From Mycolicibacterium phlei (GTDB taxonomy: Bacteria > Actinomycetota > Actinomycetes > Mycobacteriales > Mycobacteriaceae): a stretch of 64,000 nucleotides of DNA. The first letter of the stretch is position 1. Every line of letters starts with the position of its first letter. The notes under the pieces were generated by a model. It worked only from the letters and a program-made list of their open reading frames with translations. It was not told where the DNA came from and searched no databases. Below, piece by piece: positions 52,396 through 62,287 of this stretch. The DNA lies in contig NZ_CP014475.1 in NCBI RefSeq assembly GCF_001583415.1, positions 2,170,001 to 2,234,000 on the forward strand, given 5' to 3'. The translations under genes and the position numbers were made by a program.

Positions 52396-53556
52396 ATGGC
52401 GTTCGGCGACTACCAGTTCGAGATCTACCTTCAGGGCCTGTCCGGCGTGGTGCCGAAATGGCCGATGACCTTCGCCGAGTGGGAGGCCAAGGCTGAAGCC
52501 GCGATGCCGCCGTGGGTGTATTCCTACGTCGCGGGCGGCGCCGGCGACGAGCACACCCAGCGGCTCAACCGCAGCGCATTCGACACCTGGGGTCTGATCC
52601 CGCGCATGTTCCGGGCCAGCCGCGAACGCGACCTGTCCATCGACCTGTTCGGGCTCAAACTTGCGTCGCCGGTGTTCATGGCTCCGATCGGGGTGCTCGG
52701 GATCTGCTCACAGGACCACCACGGCGACCTCGCCGCCGCTCGCGCCGCCGCACGCACCGGTGTGCCGCTGGTGGTGTCCACCCTGACCCAGGACCCGCTC
52801 GAGGACGTCGCCGCCGAACTCGGCGACACCCCCGGGTTCTTCCAGCTCTACACCCCGACCGACCGGGACCTGGCCGCCAGCCTCGTGCACCGCGCCGAGG
52901 CCGCCGGCTACAAGGGCATCATCGTCACCCTGGACACCTGGGTGACCGGCTGGCGGCCCCGCGACCTGTCCACCTCGAACTTCCCGCAGCTGCGCGGCTA
53001 CTGCCTGGCCAACTACACCAGCGACCCGGTGTTCCGCGCCAAGCTGGCCCAGCCGCCCGAGGAGAACATGCAGGCCGCCGTGCTGCAGTTCGTCTCCGTG
53101 TTCGGAAACCCTCTGACCTGGGATGACCTGCCGTGGCTGCGGTCGCTGACCGACCTGCCGCTGATCGTCAAGGGCATCTGCCACCCCGACGACGTGCGGC
53201 GCGCCAAGGACGGCGGCGTCGACGGCATCTACTGCTCCAACCACGGCGGCCGGCAGGCCAACGGCGGGCTGGCCGCCCTCGACTGCCTGCCCGACGTGGT
53301 GGCGGCGGCCGACGGGCTTCCGGTGCTGTTCGACTCCGGGATACGCAGCGGCGCCGACATCGTCAAGGCGCTGGCGCTGGGCGCCACCGCCGTCGGGATC
53401 GGCCGGCCCTATCCCTACGGCCTGGCGCTCGGCGGCGTCGACGGGGTGGTGCACGTGCTGCGCACCCTGCTCGCCGAAGCCGACCTGACCATGGCCGTCG
53501 ACGGCTATCCCACGCTGGCAGATCTCACTCCGGACACGCTGCGGCGCGTCCGCTGA
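52396..53556 (+). CDS. FMN-dependent alpha-hydroxy-acid oxidase (lactate 2-monooxygenase-like)
   Basis: A 386-residue TIM-barrel flavoprotein. FMN-binding and catalytic residues lie in [55 protein letters not shown], the catalytic His block [20 protein letters not shown], and [20 protein letters not shown]. The N-terminus ([19 protein letters not shown]) is like that of mycobacterial lactate 2-monooxygenase. It oxidises an L-2-hydroxy acid with O2. It starts 16 bp after viuB. The position between viuB and xerC is an insertion compared with M. tuberculosis. Confidence 0.9.
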   Translation: MAFGDYQFEIYLQGLSGVVPKWPMTFAEWEAKAEAAMPPWVYSYVAGGAGDEHTQRLNRSAFDTWGLIPRMFRASRERDLSIDLFGLKLASPVFMAPIGVLGICSQDHHGDLAAARAAARTGVPLVVSTLTQDPLEDVAAELGDTPGFFQLYTPTDRDLAASLVHRAEAAGYKGIIVTLDTWVTGWRPRDLSTSNFPQLRGYCLANYTSDPVFRAKLAQPPEENMQAAVLQFVSVFGNPLTWDDLPWLRSLTDLPLIVKGICHPDDVRRAKDGGVDGIYCSNHGGRQANGGLAALDCLPDVVAAADGLPVLFDSGIRSGADIVKALALGATAVGIGRPYPYGLALGGVDGVVHVLRTLLAEADLTMAVDGYPTLADLTPDTLRRVR

Positions 53557-53589
53557 CCGGCCGCCGCCCGATCTGCCACGGTAGGGGCC

Positions 53590-54483
53590 GTGGATGCCGT
53601 CCTCGAGGAGTTCGACGAGTACCTCGCGCTGCAGCGGGGCCGCTCCGAGCACACCCGTCGCGCGTATCTCGGCGACCTGCGGTCGCTGTTCGAGTTCGTC
53701 GGTGACGACGCCGGACTGGCGGGGCTGACCCTGCCGAGGCTGCGATCCTGGCTGGCCGCCCAAGCCGCCGCCGGGGCGGCGCGCACGACACTGGCGCGGC
53801 GCACCTCGGCGGTCAAGACGTTCACCGCCTGGGCGGTGCGGCGCGGACTGCTCGCCACCGATCCCGCGGTGCGGCTGCAGGTGCCCAAGGCCCACCGCAC
53901 CCTGCCCGCGGTGCTGCGCCAGGACCAGGCGCTCGACGCCATGGACGCCGCGAAATCCGGTGCCGAACAAGGAGATCCCCTCGCGTTGCGGGACCGGCTG
54001 ATCGTGGAGCTGCTGTACGCCACCGGGATCCGGGTCAGCGAGCTGTGCGGACTCGACGTCGACGATGTTGACATGTCACGGCGGGTGCTGCGGGTGCTCG
54101 GCAAGGGCAACAAGCAGCGGACCGTGCCGTTCGGCGCGCCCGCGGCCGACGCGCTGACCGCGTGGCTGGACAGGGGGCGGCCTGCGCTGGCGACCCCGGA
54201 GTCCGGACCCGCGCTGCTGCTCGGTGCGCGGGGGCGACGGCTGGACCCGCGCCAGGCCCGCACCGTGGTGCACCAGACGATCTCGGCCGTCGACGGCGCC
54301 CCCGACATCGGTCCGCACGGCCTGCGGCACAGCGCGGCCACGCACCTGCTGGAGGGCGGCGCCGACCTGCGTGTGGTGCAGGAACTGCTGGGGCACTCGT
54401 CGCTGGCGACCACCCAGCTCTACACCCACGTCACGGTGGCGCGGCTGCGCGCGGTGCACGACCAGGCCCACCCGCGGGCATGA
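53590..54483 (+). CDS. xerC: Tyrosine recombinase XerC
   Basis: A 297-residue recombinase from the GTG at 53590. Core-binding N-terminal domain (residues 1-90), catalytic domain with the full active site: Arg148 (GIRVSELCG), Lys172 (GKGNKQR), His243 and Arg246 ([10 protein letters not shown]), His269 ([14 protein letters not shown]) and the nucleophile Tyr278. With XerD it resolves chromosome dimers at dif. This is the housekeeping copy (Rv2894c position) and not an integrase: no att site, phage gene or tRNA lies beside it. Confidence 0.95.
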   Translation: MDAVLEEFDEYLALQRGRSEHTRRAYLGDLRSLFEFVGDDAGLAGLTLPRLRSWLAAQAAAGAARTTLARRTSAVKTFTAWAVRRGLLATDPAVRLQVPKAHRTLPAVLRQDQALDAMDAAKSGAEQGDPLALRDRLIVELLYATGIRVSELCGLDVDDVDMSRRVLRVLGKGNKQRTVPFGAPAADALTAWLDRGRPALATPESGPALLLGARGRRLDPRQARTVVHQTISAVDGAPDIGPHGLRHSAATHLLEGGADLRVVQELLGHSSLATTQLYTHVTVARLRAVHDQAHPRA

Positions 54484-55358
54484 ACCGGTCGACGGCCCGG
54501 TTGCCGTGGGGCAGCGTCAGTTACCTCGCCTGGGGGGACGACGACGCACCCGCGGTGGTGCTGCTGCACGGCGGCGGCGTAGACAGCGCCTCGCTGTCCT
54601 GGGGCGACCTCGGCCCCCGGTTGGCGGCCGGCGGCTACCGTGTGCTGGCGCCCGACCACCCCGGCTACGGGCACAGCCTGCCGGCGCCGTGGCCCCCGAC
54701 GCAGGAGCGGCTGGTCACCTACGTGGGCGAGTTCGTCGACGCGCTGGGGCTGGACCGCTACGCGATCGGCGGGCTGTCGCTGGGCGGCGGGCTGACGATC
54801 GGGCATGTGCTCGAGCGGCCGGAGAGGGTCACCGGCGCAATGCTGTTGGCCAGTTACGGGCTGACGGACCGACTGTCCGAGGGGACGCTGTCGGCGCTGC
54901 GGCAGGCGGGCACCTGGGTGATGGCGCGCACCGGTCTGCTCGCGCTGACCACCCGCTGGTCCGGCCGCAACCGCAGGGTGATGACGGCGCTGATGCCCGC
55001 GCTGATCCGCGACCCGGCCCGGCGCCCGCCCGAGCTCGTCGACGAGGTCCTCGCGGCCGCCCGCGCCGAGCACGCCTTCGACGCCTGGGACTTCTGGCAG
55101 CGCGACCAGATCCGGTTCGGCCGGTTGCGCACCGACTACCGCGACCGGTTGCCCCGATTTCCCCGTCCGGTGTTGATCGTGCACGGCGACCGCGACGCCA
55201 GCGTCCCGCTGGCGGCGGCGCGGGCGGCGGCCGCGTTGATCCCCGATGCGCGGCTGGAAGTCGTTGCCGGGGCCGCACATTGGGTGCAGCGGGACCAGCC
55301 TGACGTCGTCGCCGCCGCGATGCTGGACTTCCTGCGCTCGGTCACCGCAGGAGCCTGA
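54480..55358 (+). CDS. Alpha/beta hydrolase
   Basis: A 292-residue alpha/beta-hydrolase whose ATG overlaps the xerC stop by four bases. Oxyanion region [16 protein letters not shown], nucleophile elbow [12 protein letters not shown] (Ser about residue 103), acid Asp in [18 protein letters not shown] and His in [12 protein letters not shown]. Likely an esterase, epoxide hydrolase or C-C hydrolase; the substrate cannot be told. The end overlaps the convergent LLM gene by 17 bp. Confidence 0.9.
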   Translation: MNRSTARLPWGSVSYLAWGDDDAPAVVLLHGGGVDSASLSWGDLGPRLAAGGYRVLAPDHPGYGHSLPAPWPPTQERLVTYVGEFVDALGLDRYAIGGLSLGGGLTIGHVLERPERVTGAMLLASYGLTDRLSEGTLSALRQAGTWVMARTGLLALTTRWSGRNRRVMTALMPALIRDPARRPPELVDEVLAAARAEHAFDAWDFWQRDQIRFGRLRTDYRDRLPRFPRPVLIVHGDRDASVPLAAARAAAALIPDARLEVVAGAAHWVQRDQPDVVAAAMLDFLRSVTAGA

Positions 55359-56304
55359 TCACCTCGGCGATGTCGGGCATCGCCGACGGACGGCCGGGCA
55401 GTTCGTCGAACACCGTCCAGTAGGACACGCCGAACCGCTGCTGGCGCCGCACGAGTTCCTCGGCCATCTGCTCGTGCGTGCCGATCAGCACGAACGGCGA
55501 CTCGAGCAGCGCGTCGGGGGAGACCCGCAGCGTCGCGGCGAGTTCGGTTGCGGCGCTACGCGGTTCGGTGGTGGCGACCACGGCCTGGATCAGCGCGTTG
55601 AGCTCGATGCGTTCGAACCGGTCACCGGCGGCGTCGGCGACCACCGCGATGCGGTCCGCCAGCCCCTGCGGGCCGAAGTGGGTGAGCCGCACCTCGGTGG
55701 CGTCGCGGTTGTGCGTGATGCCCGCCAGACCGGCGATGTCGGCCAGGCGACCCGCCAGCCGCAGCACCCGGGTGCCGTTGCCGCCGATGAGCAGCGGTAC
55801 CCGCCGCGGCGGGGCCGGCAGCAGCTGATAGGGGTCGGCGCGCACGCAGTAGTGCCTGCCGTCGAGGTCCACCGGTTCGCCGTCGAGCAGCGCACGGATC
55901 AGCGCGGCGGACTCCTCGAGCCGGGAGACCCGCACCCCGGCGTCGTCGAACCGGAGGCCCGCCGCGTCGTACTCCGACTTCATGTGTCCGGCGCCGAGGC
56001 CGAGCTCGAAACGCCCGTCGGAAAGCACCGCCAGGCCGGCGGTTTCGCGTGCGGTGTCGACCGGGTGGCGAAAGTCGTTGTTGAGCACCAGGGTTGCGGT
56101 GTGCAGCCGCTCGGTGGCGGCGGCCGCGGCGGCCGCACCGGTCAGCGGCGGCACCATCGGCACCAGGTGGTCGGCGAACGCCAGCACGTCGAACCCGGCC
56201 GCCTCGACCGCCCTGGCGAACGCCTGCATCTGCGCGCCGGGCCGTGGCAGTCCGGTGACCAGGCCGAAGCGGGGCCGGCGCGAACGGTGCGCATCGGTGG
56301 TCAT
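55342..56304 (-). CDS. LLM-class F420-dependent oxidoreductase (TIGR03621-like)
   Basis: A 320-residue luciferase-like TIM barrel from the ATG at 56304; a longer frame to 56400 runs through a hairpin and is unlikely. Typical blocks: FGLVTGLPRPGAQMQAFARA, DVLAFADHLVPM, GRFELGLGAGHMKSEYDAAG, VPLLIGGNGTRVLRLAGRLA. The group is annotated as coenzyme F420-dependent in mycobacteria. It corresponds by position to Rv2893. Substrate unknown. Confidence 0.88.
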   Translation of the reverse strand: MTTDAHRSRRPRFGLVTGLPRPGAQMQAFARAVEAAGFDVLAFADHLVPMVPPLTGAAAAAAATERLHTATLVLNNDFRHPVDTARETAGLAVLSDGRFELGLGAGHMKSEYDAAGLRFDDAGVRVSRLEESAALIRALLDGEPVDLDGRHYCVRADPYQLLPAPPRRVPLLIGGNGTRVLRLAGRLADIAGLAGITHNRDATEVRLTHFGPQGLADRIAVVADAAGDRFERIELNALIQAVVATTEPRSAATELAATLRVSPDALLESPFVLIGTHEQMAEELVRRQQRFGVSYWTVFDELPGRPSAMPDIAEVIRLLR

Positions 56305-56329
56305 GTCCCCGACGCTAGGCCGCGGGCCG

Positions 56330-56389
56330 GTGAGCGTGCGCAAATGCGGGAAAATCCGCGGCGTGTCGTGAGCAGACGCGCACGCTCGC
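56330..56389. repeat. Intergenic inverted repeat with GAGCAGAC core
   Basis: GTGAGCGTGCGC (56330-56341) pairs with GCGCACGCTCGC (56378-56389) over 12 positions with one G-T pair. A small hairpin (GCGG/CCGC) lies inside. The GAGCAGAC at 56370-56377 is shared with the stem at 34503-34566. Confidence 0.5.
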
Positions 56390-56412
56390 GGGAAGGTCAT
56401 CGGGCGGGAAGG

Positions 56413-56910
56413 TCATCGGGTGGGTTTCAACCGGATGGGTGTCGAGGCCAGCAGGTCCAGCGGGTCGACGTAGTCCGCGCGCGAGGCCGGGCCCCACATC
56501 GCGCCCCAGTGCAGGCACGCCGGCGCCGGGCAGCCGGGATGCCCCGCCCGCAGCGCCCCGAGCGCGGACCCGGCGGCGACCCGGTCACCCGCCCGCACCA
56601 CCGCCTCCACCGGTTCGTAGCTGGTGCGCAGCCCGCCCGGATGCTGCACCGACACCACCGGCCGGCCCGCCAGCCGTCCGGCGAACACCACCACCCCGTC
56701 GCGCGCCGCGTACACGGCCTGACCGGGAGCGCCAGCCAGGTCGACGCCGCGGTGGCCGCGGTGCCAGTCGGGGTCGGGCGCGTCGAACCCGCGCACCACC
56801 GCCGGCGGCGGTCGCAGCGGCCAGTCCAGCCGCGCGGAGTCCGCGCCCACCGGCGCCGCGACGAACAGCGCGACGGCCCAGACGAGGACCCAGACCCGAA
56901 CCACCCGCAT
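56413..56910 (-). CDS. Secreted M23-family metallopeptidase
   Basis: A 165-residue protein with a signal peptide (residues 1-23, VLVWAVALFVAAPVGA) and an M23 (LytM) domain. Zinc ligands His53 and Asp57 in HRGHRGVDLAG and the His in CLHWG (about residue 137). It is short and single-domain, without a coiled coil. M23 enzymes cut peptidoglycan cross-links, or serve as activators if inactive; here the HxxxD and HxH-like set seems partly altered (CLHWG instead of HLHFE), so activity is open. It lies in the Rv2891 position. Confidence 0.85.
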   Translation of the reverse strand: MRVVRVWVLVWAVALFVAAPVGADSARLDWPLRPPPAVVRGFDAPDPDWHRGHRGVDLAGAPGQAVYAARDGVVVFAGRLAGRPVVSVQHPGGLRTSYEPVEAVVRAGDRVAAGSALGALRAGHPGCPAPACLHWGAMWGPASRADYVDPLDLLASTPIRLKPTR

Positions 56911-57206
56911 CTGCCCAGCTCAACGCATCACGTCCCGGTCGCGCCAGGGTCCACCGCCGATCTGTGGATAGCCTGGTCCACGGTGGAAAAAGCACCCCTG
57001 TGCAGGGTGTAAACTCCTATCCGCAGCTCGTTCGCGCGAGCTGACTTCGCGTGTCTGCGCACGACCCGGGTTTTTTCGGGCGTATACGGATGCCGTCGGT
57101 CCCGACTCGGGTCTTTCCGAGCCAGGTCTGGCATCCGGCAGTCACCAGGGTCCGGCATCACCCGACGCCGGACGACAACCGACAACTAGAAGAGGTATGG
57201 CTGGCC
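56911..57206. other. Leader region of the rpsB-tsf operon
   Basis: A 296-bp gap between the divergent M23 gene and rpsB. No gene is supported. It must contain the rpsB promoter. A run CCCGGGTTTTTTCGGG (57067-57082) looks like a weak hairpin-plus-T element and could be an attenuator-like site, but the stem is only four pairs. AGAAGAGG at 57188-57195 is the ribosome binding site. Confidence 0.5.
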
Positions 57207-58052
57207 ATGGCCGTAGTCACCATGAAGCAGCTGCTGGACAGCGGCGCCCACTTCGGGCACCAGACCCGGCGCTGGAATCCCAAGATGAAGCGGTTCATCT
57301 TCACTGACCGCAACGGCATCTACATCATCGACCTGCAGCAGACGCTCACCTATATCGACAAGGCGTACGAGTTCGTCAAGGAGACCGTCGCCCACGGTGG
57401 GACGATCATGTTCGTCGGCACCAAGAAGCAGGCGCAGGAGTCGATCGCCGAAGAGGCCACCCGCGTCGGCATGCCCTACGTGAACCAGCGCTGGCTGGGC
57501 GGCATGCTCACCAACTTCTCGACCGTGCACAAGCGGCTGCAGCGTCTCAAGGAACTCGAGACGATGGAGCAGACCGGCGGGTTCGAGGGTCGCACCAAGA
57601 AGGAAATCCTGATGCTGACCCGCGAGAAGAACAAGCTGGAGCGCTCGCTCGGCGGTATCCGCGACATGCAGAAGGTGCCGTCGGCGATCTGGGTCGTCGA
57701 CACCAACAAGGAGCACATCGCCGTCGGCGAGGCCCGCAAGCTCGGTATCCCGGTCATCGCGATCCTCGACACCAACTGCGATCCCGACCTGGTGGACTAC
57801 CCGATTCCGGCCAACGACGACGCCATCCGCTCGGCCGCGCTGCTGACCAAGGTGATCGCGGCCGCGGTCGCCGAGGGTCTGCAGGCCCGCGCCGGTGCCG
57901 GCCGCGACGGCGACAAGCCCGAGGCCGCCGAGCCGCTCGCCGAGTGGGAGCAGGAGCTGCTGGCCAGCGCCGCGGCGCCAGCCGCCACCCCGACCGCTGA
58001 GGGCGCTGCGGCTCCCGAGGCGGGCCAGACCGATTCGAAGACGGAGAGCTAG
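57207..58052 (+). CDS. rpsB: 30S ribosomal protein S2
   Basis: A 281-residue S2 from the ATG at 57207 (an ATG at 57197 is out of frame). Conserved blocks: [95 protein letters not shown] 45-residue Ala/Glu-rich tail follows, as usual in actinobacteria. Followed by tsf, 2 bp later. Confidence 0.98.
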   Translation: MAVVTMKQLLDSGAHFGHQTRRWNPKMKRFIFTDRNGIYIIDLQQTLTYIDKAYEFVKETVAHGGTIMFVGTKKQAQESIAEEATRVGMPYVNQRWLGGMLTNFSTVHKRLQRLKELETMEQTGGFEGRTKKEILMLTREKNKLERSLGGIRDMQKVPSAIWVVDTNKEHIAVGEARKLGIPVIAILDTNCDPDLVDYPIPANDDAIRSAALLTKVIAAAVAEGLQARAGAGRDGDKPEAAEPLAEWEQELLASAAAPAATPTAEGAAAPEAGQTDSKTES

Positions 58053-58054
58053 AT

Positions 58055-58870
58055 ATGGCCAACTACACCGCCGCCGACGTCAAGCGCCTGCGGGAGCTGA
58101 CCGGCGCCGGCATGCTCGACAGCAAGAACGCGCTCGTCGAAGCCGACGGCGACTTCGACAAGGCAGTCGAGCTGCTGCGCATCAAGGGCGCCAAGGACGT
58201 CGGCAAGCGCGCTGAGCGCGCCACCGCCGAGGGTCTGGTCGCGGCCAAGGACGGCGCGCTGATCGAGCTGAACTCCGAGACCGACTTCGTCGCCAAGAAC
58301 GCGGAGTTCCAGGCCGTCGCCGAGCAGATCGTCGAGGCCGCCGCCGCGTCGAAGGCCAACGACGTCGACACCCTCAAGGCCGCCAAGGTCGGCGACAAGA
58401 CCGTTGAGCAGGTCATCGCCGAACTGTCGGCCAAGATCGGCGAGAAGCTGGAGCTGCGCCGGGTCGCCTACTTCGACGGCACCGTCGAGACCTACCTGCA
58501 CAAGCGTGCCGCGGACCTGCCGCCGGCCGTGGGTGTGCTGGTCGAGTACGAGGGCTCCAACGCCGAGGCCGCGCACGCGGTCGCGCTGCAGATCGCCGCG
58601 CTGAAGGCCAAGTACCTCACCCGTGAGGACGTTCCCGAGGACATCGTCGCCAACGAGCGTCGTATCGCCGAGGAGACCGCCCGCAACGAGGGCAAGCCCG
58701 AGCAGGCGCTGCCGAAGATCGTGGAGGGTCGCGTGAACGGCTTCTACAAGGACGTCGTGCTGCTCGATCAGCCGTCGGTGTCCGACAACAAGAAGTCCGT
58801 CAAGCAGCTGCTCGACGAGGCCGGTGTCACCGTCAAGCGGTTCGTCCGCTTCGAGGTCGGCCAGGCCTGA
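58055..58870 (+). CDS. tsf: Translation elongation factor Ts
   Basis: A 271-residue EF-Ts. UBA-like N-terminus ([20 protein letters not shown]), the EF-Tu-contacting TDFVAKN (about residues 76-82) and the core and C-terminal domains ([19 protein letters not shown]). It exchanges GDP for GTP on EF-Tu. Its place next to rpsB is nearly universal. A strong stem-loop lies about 70 bp after its stop. Confidence 0.98.
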   Translation: MANYTAADVKRLRELTGAGMLDSKNALVEADGDFDKAVELLRIKGAKDVGKRAERATAEGLVAAKDGALIELNSETDFVAKNAEFQAVAEQIVEAAAASKANDVDTLKAAKVGDKTVEQVIAELSAKIGEKLELRRVAYFDGTVETYLHKRAADLPPAVGVLVEYEGSNAEAAHAVALQIAALKAKYLTREDVPEDIVANERRIAEETARNEGKPEQALPKIVEGRVNGFYKDVVLLDQPSVSDNKKSVKQLLDEAGVTVKRFVRFEVGQA

Positions 58871-58942
58871 CGACGACGCCAGGCGAGGTACGAGCCCGGA
58901 GGAGGAGTCAGGCCTATCGACCCGGCTTAAGCGGTTTTCCGC

Positions 58943-58977
58943 ACGAGCGCCCATCCCCACCGGGGGTGGGCGCTCGT
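58943..58977 (+). terminator. Stem-loop terminator after tsf
   Basis: ACGAGCGCCCATCCCC (58943-58958) pairs with the reverse-complementary arm at 58962-58977 over 16 positions with one T-G pair and a three-base loop. No U-tract follows; that is common for mycobacterial terminators. Confidence 0.7.
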
Positions 58978-59029
58978 CGCGTTTCCGGACCCGCCACGCA
59001 GCCGCGGTACGAGTTGGTACCGTGGCGGC

Positions 59030-60436
59030 ATGACTCGGATCAGTGCCTTCGGCGACGACGCCCTGGGTGAGCACGACGCGGTGGGTCTCGTCGAGGCGCT
59101 GCGCAACGGCGCGGTGTCGGCGACCGAACTCGTCGAGGCCGCGATCTCCCGCACCGAGAAGGTGAACCCCGCGCTCAACGGCCTGGCCTACGAGGCGTTC
59201 GACCGGGCCCGCAGGCGGGCCGCCGCGCCGCGGCCCTACGGCGGGTACTTCGACGGGGTGCCGTCCTTCATCAAGGACAACGTCGCCGTCGCGGGCATGC
59301 CGACCATGCAGGGCACCGACGCCTGGGAACCGCGCCCGCAGCCCGCCGACGGCGACTTCGCCCGCGCGTTCCTGGCGACCGGCCTGCTGCCCCTGGGCAA
59401 GACCCAGCTCAGCGAGTTCGGGTTCAGCGCCGCCGCCGAGCACCCGCGGATCGGTCCGGTGCGCAACCCGTGGAACCCGGAGCACACCGCCGGCGCGTCG
59501 TCGTCGGGGTCGGCGGCCTTCGTGGCCGCGGGCGTGGTGCCGATCGCGCACGCCAACGACGGCGGCGGGTCGATCCGGATCCCGGCCTCGTGCAACGGAC
59601 TGGTCGGACTCAAACCCTCGCGGGGCCGGCTGCCCCTGGACAAAGACGTGCGCCAGATGCCGGTGCGCATCGTGCACGACGGCGTCGTCACCCGCTCGGT
59701 GCGTGACACCGCGGCGTTCTACCGCGAGGCCGAGAAGGCCTTCGCCAACCCCCGGCTGCCCGCGATCGGCGACGTCACCGGTCCCAGCGCCGAGCGGCTG
59801 CGGATCGCCGTGTGCACGCGCTCGATCGTCCGCGACGCCGCCCCCGAGGTGCGGGAGCTGACGACCAAGACCGCGGCGCTGCTGGAGTCGCTTGGCCACA
59901 AGGTCGAATTCATCGACAACCCGGTGCCCGCCCATTTCGCCGACGACTTCCTGCTCTACTGGTCGTTCCTGGCGTTCGCGCTGGTGCGCGGGGGCCGACG
60001 CATGTTCGGCACCACCTTCGACCGCAGCCGGCTGGACAACCTCACGCTGGGCCTGGACCGGCACGCGGCGCGCAACCTGCACAGGCTGCCGCTGGCGATC
60101 GCGCGGCTGGCCCGGATCCGCCGGATCACCGAGCGCGCCACCCGCGACTACGACGTCGTGCTGATGCCGACGCTGGCCGACCCGCCGCCGCGTATCGGCC
60201 ACCTCGATCCGACTCAGGACTATCAGACGATCATCGACCGGCTCATCGACTGGGTGGCGTTCACCCCGCTGCAGAACGCCACCGGGGAGCCGGCGATCTC
60301 GCTGCCGCTCGCACAGACCGCCGACGGTTTGCCGGTCGGCATGATGTTCTCCGCGCCGCTGGGCGAGGACCGGCGACTGCTGGCGTTGGCCTACGAACTC
60401 GAAGAGGCGCAGCCCTGGGCACGCATAACCGACTGA
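59030..60436 (+). CDS. Amidase-signature enzyme
   Basis: A 468-residue amidase-signature hydrolase with the complete triad: Lys82 (SFIKDNVAV), cis-Ser157 and nucleophile Ser181 in the Ser/Gly-rich stretch (TAGASSSGSAAFVAAG, then DGGGSIRIPASCNG). It hydrolyses an amide of unknown nature. Position after tsf matches amiC (Rv2888c) in M. tuberculosis. ATG at 59030. Confidence 0.93.
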   Translation: MTRISAFGDDALGEHDAVGLVEALRNGAVSATELVEAAISRTEKVNPALNGLAYEAFDRARRRAAAPRPYGGYFDGVPSFIKDNVAVAGMPTMQGTDAWEPRPQPADGDFARAFLATGLLPLGKTQLSEFGFSAAAEHPRIGPVRNPWNPEHTAGASSSGSAAFVAAGVVPIAHANDGGGSIRIPASCNGLVGLKPSRGRLPLDKDVRQMPVRIVHDGVVTRSVRDTAAFYREAEKAFANPRLPAIGDVTGPSAERLRIAVCTRSIVRDAAPEVRELTTKTAALLESLGHKVEFIDNPVPAHFADDFLLYWSFLAFALVRGGRRMFGTTFDRSRLDNLTLGLDRHAARNLHRLPLAIARLARIRRITERATRDYDVVLMPTLADPPPRIGHLDPTQDYQTIIDRLIDWVAFTPLQNATGEPAISLPLAQTADGLPVGMMFSAPLGEDRRLLALAYELEEAQPWARITD

Positions 60437-60479
60437 TTCACGCACAAAAATTCCCGACAGGAAACGCAGTCACAGGCCC

Positions 60480-60503
60480 TTAACTCAACGCCGGGCGAGT
60501 TAA
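60480..60503. promoter_or_regulatory. Palindromic operator candidate before the ABC export operon
   Basis: TTAACTC (60480-60486) and GAGTTAA (60497-60503) are perfect 7-bp arms ten bases apart. The site is 28 bp before the first permease start and would cover its promoter. No regulator gene is adjacent. Confidence 0.5.
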
Positions 60504-60530
60504 CGCCTCAGACACTCCGCGCTGCAGCCG

Positions 60531-61718
60531 GTGAAACCTGGCAGGCAGACCATTTTGCGCGTGGAGACCAGACAGGTCAGCACTACAACCGGTATCGCCA
60601 CCACCTCCGGTAACACGTTCGGATGCCTGGTCCGGTTCGCCCTGGCCAACATCCGCAGGCGCCCGGAGCGGTTCATCCTGTCGGTGCTCGGCATCGCCCT
60701 GGCGATCGCGTGTGTGACTGTGGTGCGCACGATTTCGTCGAGTTTCGCCACCACCGGGGCGGATTCGGTCACCGACGTGCTGGGCGACGCGCACCTGTGG
60801 GCGGTGCCCGCCGCCGGTGTGCACTACGACAGTGACGCCCAGGCGCTGGTGGCCGGCGGGCCGGCGCCGCGCCTGACCGTTCCCGAGGGGTGGGCGGCGA
60901 AGCGCACGCTGTCCGGGGTCACCGACATCGACGGACAGCGGGTGTCGGTGCGCGGAAGCGACGAAACACCCTCTGGGCAAGCGGTTTTCGGATCCGGTCT
61001 GGCCGAGCGCCTGCGGGTGGGGGAGGGCGACCGGGTGACGATCGGCGGCCAGGAGCTCGCGGTCGTCGTCGACGGCCCCGGGCAGTCGGTGGTGGTGGCG
61101 ACACCGCTGGCGCACAGCCTCGTCGGGGACAACGGCTGGTGGACGGTCACCGTCCCGGCGGACCTGCAGAGCCGCCGAAATCTCGCCGAAACACTCGGTG
61201 AGGCAACAGGTCTCGAGCACACCGCCGATCCGGCGGTGACGCCCGACCCGGACGGCCCCGGCCTGGTCTACGACACCCTCGTCGGCACCGGGCCGCTGAG
61301 CTTCGAGCAGAAGTACTCGGCGCTGTTCTCCGGCAAGGTGACCGGGTCCACCCTGGGACTCATCTCGATCATCGGCCTGGCGCTGGGCTTCGTGATCGCG
61401 CTCTCGTCGTTTCTGGCCGCGGTGCACGAACGGCGCCGCGAGTTCGGCATCATGTCGAGCATCGGTCTGGCCGACGAGGTGCTGTACTTCTTCCTCGTCG
61501 AATCGGCGATCGTGTTCGTCGCCGCCTACCTGATCGGCGTGCTGACCGCCGGAGCCGCTGTGGCACTGGTGATTCCGGGTATCGCGACGACGACCGCGTG
61601 GCTGCAGGCCGCCGGGATGGTCGCCGCGTTCCTGCCCGCGATGGCGATCGTCGGGGCGTTGGTCCCCGTGCACCGGTTGTTGCAGCAGCGTCCGGTAGCC
61701 CTGCTGGGAGGTGCCTGA
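60531..61718 (+). CDS. FtsX-family ABC permease (MacB/LolC-like), full size
   Basis: A 395-residue permease: first helix about residues 48-66 (RFILSVLGIALAIACVTVV), a large extracytoplasmic MacB_PCD-type domain (about 70-255), then three helices (about 280-300, 325-350, 360-380) with the FtsX core VHERRREFGIMSSIGLADEV. Such permeases do not open a pore but couple ATP use to work outside the membrane, such as lipoprotein or lipid extraction. GTG at 60531 is the longest start; a GTG at 60561 is possible. The stop overlaps the next gene. Confidence 0.88.
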   Translation: MKPGRQTILRVETRQVSTTTGIATTSGNTFGCLVRFALANIRRRPERFILSVLGIALAIACVTVVRTISSSFATTGADSVTDVLGDAHLWAVPAAGVHYDSDAQALVAGGPAPRLTVPEGWAAKRTLSGVTDIDGQRVSVRGSDETPSGQAVFGSGLAERLRVGEGDRVTIGGQELAVVVDGPGQSVVVATPLAHSLVGDNGWWTVTVPADLQSRRNLAETLGEATGLEHTADPAVTPDPDGPGLVYDTLVGTGPLSFEQKYSALFSGKVTGSTLGLISIIGLALGFVIALSSFLAAVHERRREFGIMSSIGLADEVLYFFLVESAIVFVAAYLIGVLTAGAAVALVIPGIATTTAWLQAAGMVAAFLPAMAIVGALVPVHRLLQQRPVALLGGA

Positions 61719-62284
61719 TGCTGTCCAAAGGCCTGTCCTACGGGTGGCTCTCGGCCCGACGGCGGCTGCGCGAGATGGCGCTGCCCGCCGTGACCACCGC
61801 CACCGGCGCCTTCCTCGTGGTCGTGGTGTTCGGGATGTCGGAAGGCATCCGGGCGCAGTCGGCCTCACTCGGCCACGCCGATGAGATCGGCCGCGCCGTC
61901 GTGCTGATCGCGATCACCGTGCTGCTGGTCGGGGTTGTGGAGGTCGCCGTGGCCACCACCCGCACCATCGCGCACCGCACCCGGGAACTCGGGGTGCTGG
62001 GCGCCACCGGCATACCGCGCCGGCCGGTCGTCGCGGCACTGCTGGTCGAACCCGTGGTCGCCGCGGTGCTCGGTGCGCTGGCCGGGGCCGCGCTGGCCGC
62101 CGGGTGCGGGGTCGTTATCGGGCTGACGGGACTGGTGGCGACCGGGGTGTCGATCGCCGGCCTGTTGGCCGGGGTCGGCGTCGCGATCGGGGTCAGCGTC
62201 ATCGCCGCGCTGGCCACCAGCGTCATCCCGACGCTGCGCGCCGCTTCGCGTCCACCCATCCGTTCCCTGACCGCTGGAGGCTGA
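61718..62284 (+). CDS. Half-size FtsX-family ABC permease
   Basis: A 188-residue protein that keeps the FtsX membrane core (RTRELGVLGATGIPRRPVVA) and about four helices, but has almost no extracytoplasmic domain: helix 1 (about residues 20-40) is followed after about 15 residues by helix 2. It is thus about half the usual size. The heterodimer with the full-size permease would be lopsided. The ATG at 61718 overlaps the previous stop. Confidence 0.85.
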   Translation: MLSKGLSYGWLSARRRLREMALPAVTTATGAFLVVVVFGMSEGIRAQSASLGHADEIGRAVVLIAITVLLVGVVEVAVATTRTIAHRTRELGVLGATGIPRRPVVAALLVEPVVAAVLGALAGAALAAGCGVVIGLTGLVATGVSIAGLLAGVGVAIGVSVIAALATSVIPTLRAASRPPIRSLTAGG

Positions 62285-62287
62285 CGT

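Noticed and set aside
53590..54483. XerC-type gene as integrase of a genomic island
   Set aside because: It is in its conserved chromosomal place, has XerC length and motifs, and there are no attachment repeats or phage genes nearby.
57067..57082. CCCGGGTTTTTTCGGG as a strong terminator or riboswitch before rpsB
   Set aside because: Only four pairs can form and no conserved riboswitch core is visible; kept as a weak remark in the leader entry.
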